From Enterobacter soli ATCC BAA-2102 (lineage in GTDB: Bacteria; Pseudomonadota; Gammaproteobacteria; Enterobacterales; Enterobacteriaceae), in contig NZ_LXES01000015.1 in NCBI RefSeq assembly GCF_001654845.1, positions 1 through 64,000 of the forward strand: a stretch of DNA of 64,000 nt. The letters are read 5' to 3'. Below, piece after piece: positions 54,512 through 64,000 of the stretch (position 1 is the stretch's first letter; each line of letters begins with the position of its first letter). The position numbers and the translations under genes are program-made. A model generated the notes under the pieces. The model had not been told where the DNA came from. It searched no databases and saw only the letters and a list, made by a program, of their open reading frames with translations.

Positions 54512-55474
54512 TCAGTACAGTTTTTTCGCGCAGTCCAGCCAGTCACCTTTGAACGGACGCTTCATGTTCTCAATGGCATCGATGATGTCATGGTGAACCA
54601 GTTTTTCGTTCTGAATACCGACGCAACGGCCGCCAAAGCCCTGCAACAGCAGCTCGATAGCATATGCACCCATACGGGATGCCAGGATACGGTCGTACGG
54701 GCCAGGGGAACCACCACGCTGAATGTGACCCAGTACAGTTGCACGGGTTTCACGTTTGGTTTCGGTTTCGATGTATTTCGCCAGCTCGTCAACGTCACAG
54801 ATGTGCTCGGTGATGGCGACGATCGCGTGTTTCTTACCTTTCGCGATACCGGCTTTGATTTCGTTAACCAGGTCTTCACGGCTGAATTCCACTTCAGGAA
54901 CCACCACGAACTCACAACCACCGGCGATAGCCGCAGCCAGAGTCAGGTCACCACAGTAACGGCCCATCACTTCAACGATGGAGATACGCTGGTGGGAAGA
55001 AGAGGTGTCACGCAGACGGTCAATCGCTTCAACAACAGTACCCAGCGCGGTGAAGTAACCGATGGTGTAGTCAGTGCCTTTGATGTCGTTGTCGATAGTA
55101 CCTGGCAGACCGATGCACGGGAAGCCCATCTCAGTCAGACGTTTTGCACCCATATAGGAGCCGTCACCACCGATAACAACCAGTGCGTCCAGGCCGCGTT
55201 TCTTCATGTTCTCGATAGCCACTTCACGAACGTGTTCGTCGCGGAATTCCGGGAAGCGTGCGGAACCGAGGAAAGTACCGCCACGGTTAATCATGTCTGA
55301 CACGCTGTAGCGGTCGAGCTGTACCATGCGGTCTTCATACAGACCCAGATAACCGTCATAGACGCCAAAAACTTCCAGACCTTCCGTCAGCGCTGCACGG
55401 ACAACACCACGAATTGCCGCGTTCATGCCCGGCGCATCACCGCCGCTTGTCAACACACCGATTTTCTTAATCAT
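54512..55474 (-). CDS. pfkA: 6-phosphofructokinase I PfkA
   Basis: 320-residue ATP-dependent kinase of fructose-6-phosphate, the main glycolytic isoenzyme. [18 protein letters not shown] binds [12 protein letters not shown] the nucleotide/Mg, and [11 protein letters not shown] contains the catalytic aspartate (Asp127 in E. coli). Allosteric residues such as [15 protein letters not shown] are present. I start at MIKKIGVL; upstream codons to 55561 are leader. A Cra-like palindrome lies about 100 bp upstream. Confidence 0.98.
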   Translation of the reverse strand: MIKKIGVLTSGGDAPGMNAAIRGVVRAALTEGLEVFGVYDGYLGLYEDRMVQLDRYSVSDMINRGGTFLGSARFPEFRDEHVREVAIENMKKRGLDALVVIGGDGSYMGAKRLTEMGFPCIGLPGTIDNDIKGTDYTIGYFTALGTVVEAIDRLRDTSSSHQRISIVEVMGRYCGDLTLAAAIAGGCEFVVVPEVEFSREDLVNEIKAGIAKGKKHAIVAITEHICDVDELAKYIETETKRETRATVLGHIQRGGSPGPYDRILASRMGAYAIELLLQGFGGRCVGIQNEKLVHHDIIDAIENMKRPFKGDWLDCAKKLY

Positions 55475-55570
55475 GACTACCTCTGAACTTAGGAATGCAA
55501 AATTGAAATCTGTTGCTGGAAGAAATTGTTCGACCAACGAATACTGCAAATAGTATATCAATCACTTCCA

Positions 55571-55586
55571 GCTGAATTGATTCAGG
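55571..55586. promoter_or_regulatory. Probable Cra (FruR) operator of pfkA
   Basis: GCTGAATTGATTCAGG, a palindrome CTGAAT-TG-ATTCAG close to the Cra consensus TGAAWCGWTTCA, about 97-112 bp before the pfkA start. Repression by Cra in the absence of fructose-1-phosphate is inferred from E. coli pfkA. Confidence 0.65.
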
Positions 55587-55648
55587 TCAGACCAAATGGC
55601 GGTAATTTATACACAAAATGCCGGTCTGGCTCACTTTTTTACAACGAA

Positions 55649-56542
55649 TTACGAAAGCTCAAAATGTCTGGGTACAACCGAGCAGGGATCCTGGTGAATG
55701 ATGACGTCTGAACCAGGAAAACGCTGCAAAATTGCCTGCTCGACTTGCTCAGCGATGACGTGAGCCTGAACCAGCGGCAGGTTGTCTTCCATTTCCAAAT
55801 GAATCTGAATAAAGCGGGTCGGCCCTGACTGCCGCGTACGAAGATCGTGCGCACCGCTGACGCCAGGCCAGGAGGTCACGATAGTAAAAATTTCATCACG
55901 TTCTGCATCGGGAAGTGCGCGATCAAGCAGCGATTGCACCGCTTCGTACCCCATCCGCAAGGCGCTATATAAAATATAGATCCCAATCCCTAACGCGAAT
56001 AACGCATCGGCACGATGCCAGCCATACCAGGCAAGGCCGAGCGCAATAAGAATAGCGCCATTCATCATAACATCAGACTGATAATGAAGCATATCTGCCC
56101 GTACTGCCTGACTTTGCGTTTTGCGAACCACCCAGCGCTGGAATGTGACCAGAACCAGCGTACTGATAAGCGCAATCACCGTGACGGCCACACCCACACC
56201 CGGATCGTTCATTTGCGTGGGGGAAACCAGATGCTGAATGCCGGTTAAAAACAGAAACAGCGCAGAGCCTGAAATAAACATGCTTTGCGCCAGCGCGGCC
56301 AGCGATTCCGCCTTACCGTGCCCAAAGGTATGTTCTTCATCTGCCGGTTGCAGCGAATAGCGCACCACCAGCAGGTTCGTCAGCGAGGCGGCAATATCGA
56401 CCAGCGAGTCCACCAACGCCGCCAGAATACTGACCGACCCGGTGTACCACCACGCGAAAATCTTGATTATCAGCAAACACGACGCCATGACCGTCGCCGC
56501 AATCGCTGCCCGGCTAACCAGCCGTCCATAGGATTGATTCAT
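55649..56542 (-). CDS. fieF: Cation-efflux transporter FieF
   Basis: 297-residue cation-diffusion-facilitator protein that exports Zn2+ and Fe2+ in exchange for protons. Six membrane helices with the metal site residues in [12 protein letters not shown] (two aspartates, TM2) and [12 protein letters not shown] (His and Asp, TM5), plus a cytoplasmic C-terminal domain ([17 protein letters not shown]). I start at MNQSYGRL, where AGGAG lies 5 bp upstream, instead of the ATG five codons earlier. Confidence 0.95.
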   Translation of the reverse strand: MNQSYGRLVSRAAIAATVMASCLLIIKIFAWWYTGSVSILAALVDSLVDIAASLTNLLVVRYSLQPADEEHTFGHGKAESLAALAQSMFISGSALFLFLTGIQHLVSPTQMNDPGVGVAVTVIALISTLVLVTFQRWVVRKTQSQAVRADMLHYQSDVMMNGAILIALGLAWYGWHRADALFALGIGIYILYSALRMGYEAVQSLLDRALPDAERDEIFTIVTSWPGVSGAHDLRTRQSGPTRFIQIHLEMEDNLPLVQAHVIAEQVEQAILQRFPGSDVIIHQDPCSVVPRHFELS

Positions 56543-56631
56543 AAACACTCCTGTCATGCCATGCCGCTAGTATAACGGATGCTTAGGGAGTCAAAGGATG
56601 AATAAACGGTTAACAACGGTGATTGAAGGGC

Positions 56632-56660
56632 AAAAAAAACCCCCACATCATGTGGGGGAA
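56632..56660 (-). terminator. cpxP/CpxQ terminator
   Basis: CCCCCACA (56640-56647) and TGTGGGGG (56651-56658) with a 3-base loop; T-run on the minus strand from 56639 to 56632. Confidence 0.95.
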
Positions 56661-56689
56661 GACAGGGATGGTGTCTATGGCAAGGAAAA
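56632..56689 (-). ncRNA. cpxQ: Small RNA CpxQ (cpxP 3' UTR)
   Basis: 58 nt from TTTTCCTTGCCATAGACACC to the terminator, nearly identical to E. coli CpxQ. It is made by RNase E cleavage of the cpxP 3' UTR and with Hfq represses envelope-protein mRNAs (established in E. coli and Salmonella). It ends in a CCCCCACA/TGTGGGGG hairpin and eight U, which is also the cpxP terminator. Confidence 0.93.
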
Positions 56690-56695
56690 CAGGGT

Positions 56696-57196
56696 TTACT
56701 GGTTACTACGGGTATTGCTACTGAAAAGCGTCATTTCTGAGCTTCGTTGCATCCGTGCAACCTCACGCAACTGGTCCATTCGTTGCTGATGTTTCTCGTT
56801 CAAAACCGCTTGCTGCTCAGGGGATAACAGGTGGAACATTTGGTTGCGAACCCTGGCCATCTCGACCTGGCGGGCAACCTGTATTTGTGCCATTTTTTCT
56901 GCCTGAGCGCGTACAGCGCTTTCGTCAAAATTTTCTGCGGTGACAAGGCGGTGCATTGTCTCCATTTCGCTAACATTAACAGGGGGCTGATCTTGTCTTG
57001 CCCTCTGCATCAGATCTCGCATCTGTTGACGCTGATGTTCGGTTAAACTTATGCCGTCAAACATATGGCTTTGGCCGCTGTGCTGCGCTTCACTCTCTCC
57101 AGAGAGTCCGTTGTCGCCGATGATAGCTACGGCAGCCTGGCTAAACGCACTGAACGCCAGCGTTGAGGCCATGACGGCAGCGGTAACTTTGCGCAT
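56696..57196 (-). CDS. cpxP: Periplasmic Cpx inhibitor/chaperone CpxP
   Basis: 166-residue periplasmic protein that dampens CpxA and escorts misfolded pilins to DegP. The signal peptide is [22 protein letters not shown]. The two LTxxQ motifs are [10 protein letters not shown] and [11 protein letters not shown] start at the ATG of MRKVTA (GGAG 6 bp upstream); a GTG just before is in frame. The first 30 mature residues are diverged from E. coli. Divergent from cpxRA across a CpxR box, and its 3' UTR encodes CpxQ. Confidence 0.95.
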   Translation of the reverse strand: MRKVTAAVMASTLAFSAFSQAAVAIIGDNGLSGESEAQHSGQSHMFDGISLTEHQRQQMRDLMQRARQDQPPVNVSEMETMHRLVTAENFDESAVRAQAEKMAQIQVARQVEMARVRNQMFHLLSPEQQAVLNEKHQQRMDQLREVARMQRSSEMTLFSSNTRSNQ

Positions 57197-57276
57197 CACT
57201 TGCTCCCAAAATCTTTCGTGTCGCGATTCAACGAGAGACAGTCTACGATTCAGGCTGCAAACATGCGTCAGGGGGT

Positions 57277-57291
57277 GTAAAACAACGTAAA
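57277..57291. promoter_or_regulatory. CpxR box
   Basis: GTAAA-ACAAC-GTAAA, an exact match to the CpxR consensus GTAAA-N5-GTAAA. It lies between the divergent cpxP (81 bp away) and cpxR (56 bp away) and should drive cpxP and autoregulate cpxRA. Confidence 0.92.
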
Positions 57292-57346
57292 GTCATGGAT
57301 TAGATAGCCTTGATGTCGTAATTTCTGCCTCGGAGGTATTTAAACA

Positions 57347-58045
57347 ATGAATAAAATCCTGTTAGTTGATGATGACCGAGAGCTCACATCCCTTTTAAAG
57401 GAGTTGCTCGACATGGAAGGTTTCAACGTTCTGGTTGCCCATGATGGCGAGCAGGCGCTGAGTCTCCTTGACGACAGCATCGATTTACTTTTGCTCGACG
57501 TCATGATGCCGAAGAAAAACGGCATTGATACGTTGAAAGAGCTTCGCCAGACACACCAGACCCCCGTCATTATGCTGACCGCACGCGGCAGTGAACTTGA
57601 CCGTGTACTCGGCCTTGAGCTGGGCGCGGATGACTATTTACCGAAACCGTTCAACGACCGTGAACTGGTTGCCCGTATTCGCGCTATCCTGCGTCGTTCC
57701 CACTGGAGCGAACAGCAGCAGAATACTGACAACAGCTCGCCAACGCTGGAAGTGGATTCCCTGAGCCTGAACCCAGGCCGCCAGGAAGCCAGCTTCGACG
57801 GCCAGACGCTGGAACTGACCGGCACCGAGTTCACCCTGCTGTATCTGCTGGCGCAACATCTGGGCCAGGTGGTATCGCGTGAACATTTAAGCCAGGAAGT
57901 GCTGGGCAAGCGCCTGACGCCGTTTGACCGTGCTATCGATATGCATATTTCTAACCTGCGTCGTAAACTGCCGGAACGCAAAGATGGTCACCCATGGTTT
58001 AAAACCCTGCGTGGTCGTGGTTATCTGATGGTTTCCGCTTCATGA
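57347..58045 (+). CDS. cpxR: Envelope-stress response regulator CpxR
   Basis: 232-residue OmpR/PhoB-type regulator. The receiver domain (1-~115) has the acidic pocket VDDD and phosphoacceptor Asp51 (LLLLDVMMP), and the C-terminal winged helix covers about 135-230 (FDRAIDMHISNLRRKLP recognition region). Controls periplasmic folding and envelope genes, including cpxP. The stop overlaps the cpxA start by 4 bp (ATGA). Confidence 0.98.
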   Translation: MNKILLVDDDRELTSLLKELLDMEGFNVLVAHDGEQALSLLDDSIDLLLLDVMMPKKNGIDTLKELRQTHQTPVIMLTARGSELDRVLGLELGADDYLPKPFNDRELVARIRAILRRSHWSEQQQNTDNSSPTLEVDSLSLNPGRQEASFDGQTLELTGTEFTLLYLLAQHLGQVVSREHLSQEVLGKRLTPFDRAIDMHISNLRRKLPERKDGHPWFKTLRGRGYLMVSAS

Positions 58046-59415
58046 TAGGTAGCTTAACCGCCCGCATCTTCGCCATCTTCTGGCTGACGCTGGCACTGGT
58101 TTTAATGCTCGTTTTGATGTTGCCAAAACTCGACTCACGCCAGATGACGGAGCTTCTCGACAGTGAGCAACGTCAGGGCGTGATGATCGAGCAGCACGTA
58201 GAAGCCGAGCTGGCAAACGATCCGCCGAACGATTTAATGTGGTGGCGCAGGCTGTTTCGCGCTATCGACAAATGGGCGCCACCGGGGCAACGCCTGTTGC
58301 TGGTCACCAGCGAAGGCCGCGTCATTGGGGCCGATCGCAATGAAATGCAGATTATCCGCAACTTCATTGGCCAGGCAGATAACGCCGATCACCCTCAGAA
58401 GAAAAAATATGGTCGGGTAGAAATGGTTGGCCCCTTCTCCGTGAGAGATGGGGAAGATAACTACCAGCTCTATCTGATTCGTCCTGCGAGCAATTCCCAG
58501 TCTGACTTTATCAACCTGCTGTTTGACCGTCCGCTGCTGCTGCTGATTGTCACGATGCTGGTCAGCTCACCGCTGTTGCTCTGGCTGGCGTGGAGCCTGG
58601 CAAAACCGGCGCGTAAGCTGAAAAATGCCGCCGACGAAGTGGCTCAGGGTAACCTGAGGCAGCACCCTGAGCTGGAATCCGGGCCGCAGGAGTTCCTTGC
58701 CGCAGGTGCCAGTTTTAACCAGATGGTGAGCGCGCTGGAGCGCATGATGACAGCGCAGCAACGGCTGCTCTCGGATATCTCGCACGAGCTGCGCACACCA
58801 CTCACGCGACTCCAGCTTGGCACCGCGCTGCTGCGTCGCCGCAGCGGTGAAAGCAAAGAGCTGGAACGAATCGAAACGGAAGCGCATCGTCTGGACAGCA
58901 TGATCAACGACCTGCTGGTAATGTCGCGTAATCAGCAGAAAAATGCGCTGGTCAGCGAAACGGTGAAAGCCAATCATCTGTGGCATGAGGTGTTAGACAA
59001 TGCCGCATTTGAAGCAGAGCAGATGGGCAAATCGTTTACCGTCAACTTCCCGCCGGGGCCATGGCCGCTGTACGGTAACCCCAACACGCTGGAAAGCGCG
59101 CTGGAGAATATCGTGCGGAACGCCCTGCGCTATTCGCATACGAAGATTGAGGTGGCGTTCTCGGTGGATAAAGACGGGATCACCGTCATTGTCGACGACG
59201 ACGGTCCAGGCGTAAGCCCGGAAGATCGCGAGCAGATTTTCCGTCCGTTCTACCGTACCGACGAAGCGCGTGACCGTGAATCTGGCGGTACAGGGCTGGG
59301 TCTGGCAATTGTTGAAACCGCCATGCAACAGCACCGCGGTTGGGTGAAAGCCGACGACAGCCCGCTGGGTGGGTTGCGGTTAACGCTCTGGCTGCCGCTG
59401 TACAAGCGTTCGTAA
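58042..59415 (+). CDS. cpxA: Envelope-stress sensor kinase CpxA
   Basis: 457-residue histidine kinase. Two membrane segments (about 8-29 and 164-185) flank a periplasmic sensor domain, followed by HAMP (about 185-240), the phosphorylated His248 in SDISHELRTPL, and an ATP-binding domain with N box (ENIVRNALRYS), G1 (DDDGPGV) and G2 (GGTGLGLAIV) motifs. Co-translated with cpxR through a 4-bp overlap. A paired REP element follows immediately. Confidence 0.98.
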   Translation: MIGSLTARIFAIFWLTLALVLMLVLMLPKLDSRQMTELLDSEQRQGVMIEQHVEAELANDPPNDLMWWRRLFRAIDKWAPPGQRLLLVTSEGRVIGADRNEMQIIRNFIGQADNADHPQKKKYGRVEMVGPFSVRDGEDNYQLYLIRPASNSQSDFINLLFDRPLLLLIVTMLVSSPLLLWLAWSLAKPARKLKNAADEVAQGNLRQHPELESGPQEFLAAGASFNQMVSALERMMTAQQRLLSDISHELRTPLTRLQLGTALLRRRSGESKELERIETEAHRLDSMINDLLVMSRNQQKNALVSETVKANHLWHEVLDNAAFEAEQMGKSFTVNFPPGPWPLYGNPNTLESALENIVRNALRYSHTKIEVAFSVDKDGITVIVDDDGPGVSPEDREQIFRPFYRTDEARDRESGGTGLGLAIVETAMQQHRGWVKADDSPLGGLRLTLWLPLYKRS

Positions 59416-59416
59416 C

Positions 59417-59511
59417 CCCCTCACCCCGGCCCTCTCCCCAAAGGGGCGAGGGTGAAAAGAGCGCACAGAGCCGTCCCCTCTCCCCTATGGGGAGAGGGTT
59501 AGGGTGAGGGG
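59417..59511. repeat. Paired REP-like palindromes (A family) between cpxA and yiiM
   Basis: Units 59417-59452 and 59475-59511 in opposite orientation with a spacer (GAAAAGAGCGCACAGAGCCG) resembling that at 29632-29653. It fills the whole gap between the convergent genes and no separate terminator is seen. Confidence 0.8.
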
Positions 59512-59514
59512 CTG

Positions 59515-60189
59515 TTATTTCCCCCACAATCTCCGCGAATTATCCTCGATCTCACCGCTAATGCGGCGCTTCTGCATCGTTCTGGTCCAGCTGGTCGATA
59601 ACCCCGCTGCCGACAGCAGGCGATGATATTGTTCATCGTCGAACGGCATATGCCAGGCAATCGCACAGGCGTCGTACACCGAGACATCACTCAGGCGTGA
59701 CGCCAGCTCCAGCGGCGCGTCGGCAGAAACCTGCCCTGCCAGCACCACGCGGTACAGCCAGCCGGTTTTGCCCGCCGTTTGCAATCGGGCCGACATATCG
59801 CTGATGCCGAAATGGTAATTCAGTTTGAAGCACGGTGAACGCGGTTGCGTCACCTGAATCAGGGCATCGCCCCAGCGGAAAATATCACCGATAAAGACGT
59901 TGTTCTCGGTCAGCCCTTCGGTCGAGAGGTTCTCACCAAACGCCGGTGCCACAAACAGATCTTCCTGTTCGGGGAACTCGGTAATCCAGTGCTGATAGTG
60001 TTCGCGCGGATAGTGGCACAGCGCGCGCTCAGGCCCGCCGTGGATTTTCTTTTCGGCCTGCTCGTCACCCGCCAGCCCGAGGTCGGTTAGCGTCAGTTCT
60101 CCGTCAACCTGTACCTTGGCGATGGCGCTCGGACGGCTGCCATCGTAATCCCTTACCTTGCCTGTAAATACATTCACCGGGTAGTGCAT
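59515..60189 (-). CDS. yiiM: MOSC-domain protein YiiM
   Basis: 224-residue MOSC/YiiM-type protein. E. coli YiiM contributes to molybdenum-cofactor-dependent reduction of N-hydroxylated bases such as 6-hydroxylaminopurine. The MOSC core contains GDEQAEKKIHGGPERALCHYPREHY, FGENLSTEGLTE and the conserved cysteine in QPRSPCFKLNYHFG. I start at MHYPVNV (AAGGAG upstream). An ERIC element ends only 14 bp before this start, so the leader or promoter has been remodelled. Confidence 0.93.
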   Translation of the reverse strand: MHYPVNVFTGKVRDYDGSRPSAIAKVQVDGELTLTDLGLAGDEQAEKKIHGGPERALCHYPREHYQHWITEFPEQEDLFVAPAFGENLSTEGLTENNVFIGDIFRWGDALIQVTQPRSPCFKLNYHFGISDMSARLQTAGKTGWLYRVVLAGQVSADAPLELASRLSDVSVYDACAIAWHMPFDDEQYHRLLSAAGLSTSWTRTMQKRRISGEIEDNSRRLWGK

Positions 60190-60202
60190 CCTGGCTCCTT
60201 TA

Positions 60203-60329
60203 TATGCCCTAAATAATTCGAGTTGCAGGAAGGCGGCAAGAGAGTGAATCCCCAGGAGCTTACTCAAGTAAGTGACTGGGGTGAGCGAGCGCAGCCAACG
60301 CACCTGCAACGTGAAGTATGACGGGTATA
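60203..60329. repeat. ERIC (IRU) element
   Basis: 127-bp imperfect palindrome with the two ERIC-PCR core sequences: GTGAATCCCCAGGAGCTTAC at 60244-60263 and AAGTAAGTGACTGGGGTG from 60266. Ends are TAT...ATA, as usual for ERIC insertions into TA. It sits between yiiM and sodA, immediately upstream of yiiM, and would be transcribed with it if the promoter is upstream. Confidence 0.97.
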
Positions 60330-60336
60330 CAGATAC

Positions 60337-60363
60337 AAAAAAAGCGAGTCATCAGACTCGCTT
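60337..60363 (-). terminator. sodA terminator
   Basis: On the minus strand AGCGAGTC-TGAT-GACTCGCT (60343-60362) is followed by a T-run (complement of 60337-60342). Confidence 0.93.
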
Positions 60364-60384
60364 CTCACAGGCGTCAATGCAACC

Positions 60385-61005
60385 TTATTTTTTAGCGGCG
60401 AAACGCGCTGCAGCTTCGTCCCAGTTAACCACATCCCAGAATGCTTTGATGTAGTCAGGGCGACGGTTCTGGAATTTCAGGTAGTAAGCGTGTTCCCACA
60501 CGTCCAGGCCCACGATTGGGAAGCCGGATGCGCCAGAAATTGCTTCACCCATCAGCGGGGAGTCCTGGTTTGCGGTAGAGACAACAGCCAGTTTGTCGCC
60601 TTTCAGTACCAGCCACGCCCAGCCAGAGCCGAAACGGGTAGCAGCAGCTTTTTCAAACTCAGCTTTGAAGTTGTCTACAGAGCCGAAATCGCGCTCGATA
60701 GCTGCTTTCAGGTCGCCTTGCAGGGTCGTGCCGGTTTTCAGGCCTTTCCAGAACAGGCTGTGGTTAGCATGACCACCTGCGTTGTTACGCAGAACGGTTT
60801 TCTTGTCAGCTGGCAGCTGGTCAAGTTTGGTGATCAGCTCTTCAGCAGACAGGTTTGCGAATTCTGGCAGGCTTTCCAGCGCTGCGTTCGCGTTGTTCAC
60901 ATAAGTCTGGTGATGTTTAGTGTGATGGATTTCCATCGTCTGCTTGTCGAAATGCGGTTCCAGTGCGTCGTAGGCATACGGCAGGGATGGCAGTGTATAA
61001 CTCAT
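60385..61005 (-). CDS. sodA: Manganese superoxide dismutase SodA
   Basis: 206-residue Mn-SOD that converts superoxide to peroxide in the cytosol. Metal ligands fall in [10 protein letters not shown] (His27), [10 protein letters not shown] (His82) and DVWEHAYYL (Asp168 and His172). I start at MSYTLPSLP; the upstream in-frame MERI is a leader. A Fur box lies about 80 bp upstream. Nearly identical to E. coli. Confidence 0.98.
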   Translation of the reverse strand: MSYTLPSLPYAYDALEPHFDKQTMEIHHTKHHQTYVNNANAALESLPEFANLSAEELITKLDQLPADKKTVLRNNAGGHANHSLFWKGLKTGTTLQGDLKAAIERDFGSVDNFKAEFEKAAATRFGSGWAWLVLKGDKLAVVSTANQDSPLMGEAISGASGFPIVGLDVWEHAYYLKFQNRRPDYIKAFWDVVNWDEAAARFAAKK

Positions 61006-61080
61006 AATCCTCTCCATTAGTGTCGGGCGGCACAGCTGTTAATGCCGCGTAAGCAGTTGGTTCATTATAGTTAATTAAAT

Positions 61081-61099
61081 GATATTGAAAATGATTATC
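61081..61099. promoter_or_regulatory. Fur box upstream of sodA
   Basis: GATATTGAAAATGATTATC matches the 19-bp Fur consensus at 16 of 19 positions. It is located about 76-94 bp before the sodA start. Fe-Fur repression of sodA is established in E. coli. SoxS and ArcA sites are expected but not resolved. Confidence 0.88.
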
Positions 61100-61295
61100 A
61101 ATGCCGTAGTTTTTATAAGGTTATTCGCCTTTCGCAACAATCCCGAAATTGTGAGTCTGCTCACGCGGTTAACGCGTTCATTGCCATTTAAAACCAAATT
61201 GCGGCAACCTTCTGAAGGTTCCCAAACCGCCTAATTTTTACACTCATCAAGTCGGCGGGAAGCCTCCGACATATAAAAACGATGAGGATGTAAAA

Positions 61296-62330
61296 ATGAA
61301 TCATGCGATTACGATGGGTATTTTCTGGCATCTGATAGGCGCAGCCAGTGCAGCCTGTTTCTATGCCCCGTTTAAAAAGGTTAAACACTGGTCGTGGGAA
61401 ACCATGTGGTCCGTTGGGGGGACCGTCTCCTGGCTTATCCTGCCCTGGACCATCAGCGCCATATTGTTGCCCGATTTCTGGGCTTACTACTCTTCTTTTA
61501 ACGCCTCCACGCTGCTGCCGGTGTTTCTGTTCGGTGCGATGTGGGGTATCGGTAACATCAACTACGGCCTGACCATGCGCTATCTCGGTATGTCGATGGG
61601 CATTGGCATTGCCATCGGTATTACGTTGATTGTCGGTACGCTGATGACGCCGATCCTCAACGGCAATTTCGATGTGCTGATCCACACTCAGGGCGGGCAG
61701 ATGACGCTGCTTGGCGTGCTGGTTGCGGTGATTGGCGTGGCTATCGTGACCCGCGCGGGCCAGCTCAAAGAGCGCAAAATGGGCATTAAGGCCGAAGACT
61801 TCAACCTGAAGAAAGGTCTGGTGCTGGCAGTGATGTGCGGCATTTTCTCCGCAGGCATGTCCTTTGCCATGAACGCGGCCAAACCGATGCATGAAGCTGC
61901 TGCCGCGCTGGGTGTAGACCCGCTGTACGTCGCGCTGCCAAGCTACGTGGTGATCATGGGCGGTGGCGCACTGGTAAACCTGGGCTTCTGCTTCATTCGT
62001 CTGGCAAAAGTGAAGAATTTGTCGGTAAAAGCAGACTTCTCGCTGGCAAAACCATTGATCATCACCAACGTGCTGCTTTCTGCTCTCGGTGGCCTGATGT
62101 GGTATTTGCAGTTCTTCTTCTACGCCTGGGGCCACGCCAGTATTCCAGCGCAATATGACTACATGAGCTGGATGCTGCACATGAGCTTCTACGTGCTGTG
62201 CGGCGGGCTGGTGGGTTTGATCCTGAAGGAGTGGAACAATGCCGGGCGTCGTCCGGTGGGTGTACTGAGCCTGGGTTGCGTGGTGATTATTATCGCCGCC
62301 AACATCGTTGGCCTCGGCATGGCGAACTGA
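61296..62330 (+). CDS. rhaT: L-rhamnose:proton symporter RhaT
   Basis: 344-residue inner-membrane sugar transporter of the drug/metabolite superfamily with about ten helices, almost co-linear with E. coli. It begins [42 protein letters not shown] precedes the ATG. RhaS and CRP are the expected activators. Its stop codon directly abuts the stop of rhaR on the other strand. Confidence 0.97.
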   Translation: MNHAITMGIFWHLIGAASAACFYAPFKKVKHWSWETMWSVGGTVSWLILPWTISAILLPDFWAYYSSFNASTLLPVFLFGAMWGIGNINYGLTMRYLGMSMGIGIAIGITLIVGTLMTPILNGNFDVLIHTQGGQMTLLGVLVAVIGVAIVTRAGQLKERKMGIKAEDFNLKKGLVLAVMCGIFSAGMSFAMNAAKPMHEAAAALGVDPLYVALPSYVVIMGGGALVNLGFCFIRLAKVKNLSVKADFSLAKPLIITNVLLSALGGLMWYLQFFFYAWGHASIPAQYDYMSWMLHMSFYVLCGGLVGLILKEWNNAGRRPVGVLSLGCVVIIIAANIVGLGMAN

Positions 62331-63179
62331 TTACGCCGCCTTTCGACTGCGATGACGCCACTGAACCGGCGTCATCCCCACTTCACGGTTAAACACCACC
62401 GAAAAGTAGTTACTGTCCTCAAAGCCACAACGCATCGCCACTTCGCTCACCATCAGCTCCGTGTGTTGCAGCAGATACTGAGCATGGCAGATGCGCAGCT
62501 GACGCAGATAGTGGTTCACCGTCATCCCCGTCTGAGTGCGAAACTGCTGGCGCAGCGCGCGCTCGCTGCACTGCTCCTGCTCGCAGAATTTCTCCAGCAC
62601 AAAGCTCTTGTTCAGGCTGCCCGCCAGGGTAGTAATCAGCTTATCCAGCAGCGCTTCCTGTTCACTCGCAGAAGGGTTATCAGTGGCGTAGCGATAGCGT
62701 TTGAGCGTCATGACCAGCTGGGCGAAAAGCAGTTCCGCCATCTGGTTGGCAAGCGGATCGGCCTTCTGACTCTCTTGTTCTAGCTGGGAAATCACCTGCC
62801 GCACCGGGTTCATACCGTTGCTGCTTAAACGCCAGTGAGGTGTGCTGTTGGCATTGTTAAACCCGGGGATATGCGCAGCCCAGTCGACGTTGAGCTTGAG
62901 CCTGTCAGGGCAGTAAATCACGTTCTGCAACACCAGATCGTTTACTGAAGCGTAGGAGTGTTTGTCTTCGGCGCGGATATAAAACAGGTCACCGCGCGTA
63001 ATGCGGTAAGGGCGGTCGTTGAGAACGTGTAAGCCATTTCCCCGCCACACCAGCACCAGCTCGCAAAACTCATGCGTGTGTTCGGCAAAAACATTTTGCG
63101 GATAGCGATCGGCCACCGCAACAGACTGGCTGGCGGAGGCAAAAAAATCATTTTTGCGAAGGATTAACTGAGCAGCCAC
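62331..63179 (-). CDS. rhaR: Rhamnose regulator RhaR
   Basis: 282-residue AraC-family activator of rhaSR. The N-terminal cupin (about 1-150; [15 protein letters not shown] and [18 protein letters not shown]) binds L-rhamnose, and the C-terminal domain has two helix-turn-helix units ([19 protein letters not shown] and [23 protein letters not shown]). It is the second gene of rhaSR, 73 bp after rhaS. Confidence 0.96.
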   Translation of the reverse strand: MAAQLILRKNDFFASASQSVAVADRYPQNVFAEHTHEFCELVLVWRGNGLHVLNDRPYRITRGDLFYIRAEDKHSYASVNDLVLQNVIYCPDRLKLNVDWAAHIPGFNNANSTPHWRLSSNGMNPVRQVISQLEQESQKADPLANQMAELLFAQLVMTLKRYRYATDNPSASEQEALLDKLITTLAGSLNKSFVLEKFCEQEQCSERALRQQFRTQTGMTVNHYLRQLRICHAQYLLQHTELMVSEVAMRCGFEDSNYFSVVFNREVGMTPVQWRHRSRKAA

Positions 63180-63252
63180 ACCACAACCTCAACGGCGAAT
63201 AACCTGACATTATTAGCCTTTTTGCGGCATAAAAACGGTGACTGCCCTCGCG

Positions 63253-64000
63253 TTACTGAAGTGATGCGTCCTTACCCTGGCGAATATCGCGCGGCGACCA
63301 GTTAAATTCCCGGCGAAACAGGGTCGAAAAATGATTACTGTCGCCGAAACCGCAGCGATACGCGATATCCGTAACGCTTTCGTCAGTGTGGCGCAGCAGG
63401 TGCCGTGCTTTGATCAGGCGCAGGCGGTTGAGGTAGCGCTGCGGCGTGAGTCCGGTGTGATGTTTGAGCTGACGATGCAGCGTCCGCAGCGATAACGAGA
63501 AATCATCTGCCAGCGTTTCCCAGCTAATATCCTCGGCAAAGTGATCTTCCAGCCAGGCCATCAGTTGATTCAGCCGCGCGTCGTTATTTTCCAGCCCTTC
63601 CACCAGGCTACTGCGGCGCAGGAGGACCAGTAACTGCATAAACAGCATCTCGCGGGTGGCGATGACATGTGTCTCGTGCCCGTCTTCACTTTTTTCCATC
63701 TGATTAACCAGCTGGCGCACCTGTTGCAGCGTGGCCTGATTCACCCGCCAGTGCGAAGGATAGTGTCCGTCCTTCTCCTGTGGCAGCAGCTGGTTAAGCC
63801 CTGAAAGAAACTGGAACGCATCCGGTGAACGGTAAAGAACATTGGTCAGACACAGGTTGTCCGTATGTTCATACAAGTGCCTGTCGTGGTCACGCACAAA
63901 GCACACCGTACCGCCGCTGATGGTGTACGGCTGGCCGTTAAACACGTGGATCCCCGTGCCGTGTTCAACAATCACAATTTCATGGAAATCATGATAATGC
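63253..64000 (-). CDS. rhaS: Rhamnose operon activator RhaS (5' end missing)
   Basis: Partial gene: 248 codons in frame run to the right edge, beginning [16 protein letters not shown], so about the first 30 residues of the 278-residue protein lie outside. The cupin region ([30 protein letters not shown]) and the C-terminal AraC helix-turn-helix pair ([24 protein letters not shown] and [24 protein letters not shown]) are complete. RhaS activates rhaBAD and rhaT. The internal methionine at 63975 is not the start. Confidence 0.95.
   Translation of the reverse strand, partial: HYHDFHEIVIVEHGTGIHVFNGQPYTISGGTVCFVRDHDRHLYEHTDNLCLTNVLYRSPDAFQFLSGLNQLLPQEKDGHYPSHWRVNQATLQQVRQLVNQMEKSEDGHETHVIATREMLFMQLLVLLRRSSLVEGLENNDARLNQLMAWLEDHFAEDISWETLADDFSLSLRTLHRQLKHHTGLTPQRYLNRLRLIKARHLLRHTDESVTDIAYRCGFGDSNHFSTLFRREFNWSPRDIRQGKDASLQ

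Noticed and set aside
61188..62180. 330-codon open frame on the minus strand
   Set aside because: Antisense to rhaT; His- and Gln-rich translation with no domain, as usual for shadows of membrane-protein genes.

Overview
The window is a 64 kb stretch of an enterobacterial chromosome with the gene order of the E. coli murI-to-rhaS region (near minute 88-90). Protein identities, the ERIC element, Enterobacter-type REP palindromes and several local departures from E. coli point to Enterobacter or a close relative such as Lelliottia or Leclercia. This was judged by eye from remembered E. coli proteins; species cannot be fixed from this window alone. I see no prophage, insertion sequence, CRISPR array or tRNA gene. 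Most of the DNA is core housekeeping sequence.

Layout from left to right. (1) 1-5.6 kb: tandem P1/P2 promoters of an rRNA operon that reads off the left edge, then murI and btuB (overlapping), a cobalamin riboswitch, trmA, yijD and fabR. (2) 5.6-12.7 kb: sthA, oxyR with the divergent sRNA OxyS, and argH-argB-argC divergent from argE across two ARG boxes. (3) 12.9-26.1 kb: ppc, the AraC-type regulator yijO, then a carbohydrate island of two divergent operons: frwC-frwB-pflD-pflC-frwD and ptsA-fsaB-gldA. (4) 26.1-34.6 kb: katG, metF, metL, metB and divergent metJ with met boxes, then a KdgM-family porin at a position that holds yiiX in E. coli. (5) 34.9-43.4 kb: rpmE, priA, cytR, ftsN, hslVU (with a sigma-32-like promoter), menA and rraA. 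(6) 43.4-50.9 kb: a candidate 35-residue peptide gene, zapB, glpFKX, fpr, yiiR, yiiQ and tpiA. (7) 51.0-64.0 kb: an SLC13-type permease absent from this place in E. coli K-12, cdh, sbp, pfkA, fieF, cpxP with the 3'UTR-derived sRNA CpxQ, cpxRA, yiiM behind an ERIC element, sodA, rhaT, rhaR and a 5'-truncated rhaS at the right edge.

The most system-like part is 16.5-26.1 kb. It holds a self-contained phosphotransferase system (PtsA = HPr-EI-EIIA; FrwC = EIIC; FrwB and FrwD = EIIB), a glycyl-radical enzyme with its activase, a fructose-6-phosphate-type aldolase and a hydroxyacetone/glycerol dehydrogenase. The glycyl-radical enzyme has the Cys-x-Glu active site of dehydratases, not the Cys-Cys of pyruvate formate-lyase. 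Together they read as an anaerobic pathway that imports and phosphorylates a deoxy- or anhydro-sugar, opens or dehydrates it by radical chemistry, cleaves it to glyceraldehyde-3-phosphate plus hydroxyacetone, and reduces the hydroxyacetone.

Other points: MetJ-like boxes between btuB and trmA would link B12 uptake to methionine control. OxyS keeps its linker but not its terminator loop. Two REP-like palindrome families are scattered between genes.
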